NCBI GenBank assembly: GCA_005883695.1
Contig: VBBV01000002.1
Span: 1 to 5,632, forward strand
Length of the DNA stretch: 5,632 bases
Direction of reading: 5' to 3'
DNA from: Candidatus Bathyarchaeota archaeon
GTDB lineage: Archaea > Thermoproteota > Bathyarchaeia > 40CM-2-53-6
The position numbers and the translations under genes were made by a program. This document shows, in pieces, positions 5,233-5,632 of the stretch (positions are counted from its first letter, which is position 1; each line of letters starts with the position of its first letter). A model generated the notes under the pieces. The model did no database searches. It had not been told where the DNA came from and was given only the letters and a program-made list of their open reading frames with translations.

Positions 5233-5632
5233 TCAGAATCGTTCCGCAGCAGGATCGTTGATCCTCTTCTTCGCCAAGTCCTCCTTTTCGATATGCTCGA
5301 CTGCTTCTTTCGTAGTCGGAAGTTTCAGGCCGAGAACATCCCACAACTCCTTCTGTTTGTCTTCAGGTAAAGGGTTGTTGTCAAACCATCCGAGGGCCCA
5401 GCCAACGACCCTGTTCAACATCCTCGACCAATTTCTCCCTGCAAGGGCCTCGGGTGAGAGATGCTGCATGTCTCGCTTCCACGTAGGTGGCTCATTGTTA
5501 CGGTACACCGCGTTGTCCAGTAAGAGAACTAGGAATGGTTCTATTTCCCGCCAGTCAGTGTAGTAAATCTGTACGGTACCATACGGAGAGATGTTCGTGC
5601 CTTTGAGACGACCATCCTTGTAATTGACTCTA
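5233..5632 (-). CDS. Unrecognised protein of the proposed element, 5' end beyond window
   Basis: The frame is open from the right edge to the TGA at 5233-5235, giving at least 132 C-terminal residues. A GTG at 5506-5508 could start a 91-residue form, but the preceding 41 codons read like real protein (GTVQIYYTDWREIEPFLVLLLDN), so the gene probably begins outside the window. Visible features: a Trp-rich middle (RNWSRMLNRVVGWALGWFDN), then charged helical sequence (PEDKQKELWDVLGL, KEAVEHIEKEDLAKKR). No signal peptide, clear membrane span, Cys/His site or known catalytic motif is seen. I do not recognise the family. It shares strand with the RHH gene, 155 bases upstream of it, and that gap holds the RHH promoter, so the two are probably separate units. 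Confidence 0.7.
   Translation of the reverse strand, partial: RVNYKDGRLKGTNISPYGTVQIYYTDWREIEPFLVLLLDNAVYRNNEPPTWKRDMQHLSPEALAGRNWSRMLNRVVGWALGWFDNNPLPEDKQKELWDVLGLKLPTTKEAVEHIEKEDLAKKRINDPAAERF

Noticed and set aside
5258..5563. + strand frame of 101 codons
   Set aside because: It lies opposite the better-looking - strand gene that runs to the edge, and its Ser/Cys/Phe-rich composition is typical of a shadow frame.
4934..5632. Toxin-antitoxin pair made by the RHH gene and the upstream unknown gene
   Set aside because: The genes are 155 bases apart with a separate promoter between, the order is reversed from the usual antitoxin-first layout, and no toxin motif is seen.

Overview
The window looks archaeal, probably from the TACK branch (crenarchaeote, thaumarchaeote or bathyarchaeote-like). 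The evidence is an archaeal-style valyl-tRNA synthetase with several zinc knuckles, a stand-alone TRAM protein, a short single-OB-fold SSB of the Sulfolobus type, and two CTTATATC TATA boxes. The exact lineage cannot be set from the sequence alone.

Left part (1-2791, all + strand): the 3' three quarters of a valyl-tRNA synthetase gene enters from the left edge. A strong TATA box directly after its stop starts a new unit with a leader of about 130 bases, then a TRAM-domain RNA-binding protein with a long RGG/Gly-rich tail, then an SSB starting 3 bases after the TRAM stop from a TTG codon. Both small proteins bind nucleic acid and are very likely one transcript.

Middle part (2848-4547): an HD-domain metal phosphohydrolase gene on the - strand converges on the SSB gene. 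It is divergent from a + strand gene for an enoyl-CoA hydratase/isomerase superfamily protein that keeps one of the two family catalytic glutamates. The HD reading frame contains conserved domain sequence upstream of its first ATG/GTG/TTG codon, so its start is non-canonical or damaged.

Right part (4548-5632): a region with its own TATA box holds a tiny zinc-finger ORF. It is followed by a 3' fragment of a tRNA gene (variable arm to CCA, tRNA-Ser-like, - strand) with no 5' half in the window. A 47-residue ribbon-helix-helix regulator stops a few bases from the break in tRNA similarity. It has a 10-bp tandem repeat between its TATA box and start codon. Beyond it lies an unrecognised gene running off the right edge. 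The best reading is that 4889-4930 is the distal attachment site of an element integrated in a tRNA-Ser gene. Core chromosome lies to the left; the mobile element lies to the right and continues past the window, where an integrase and the intact tRNA gene would be expected.
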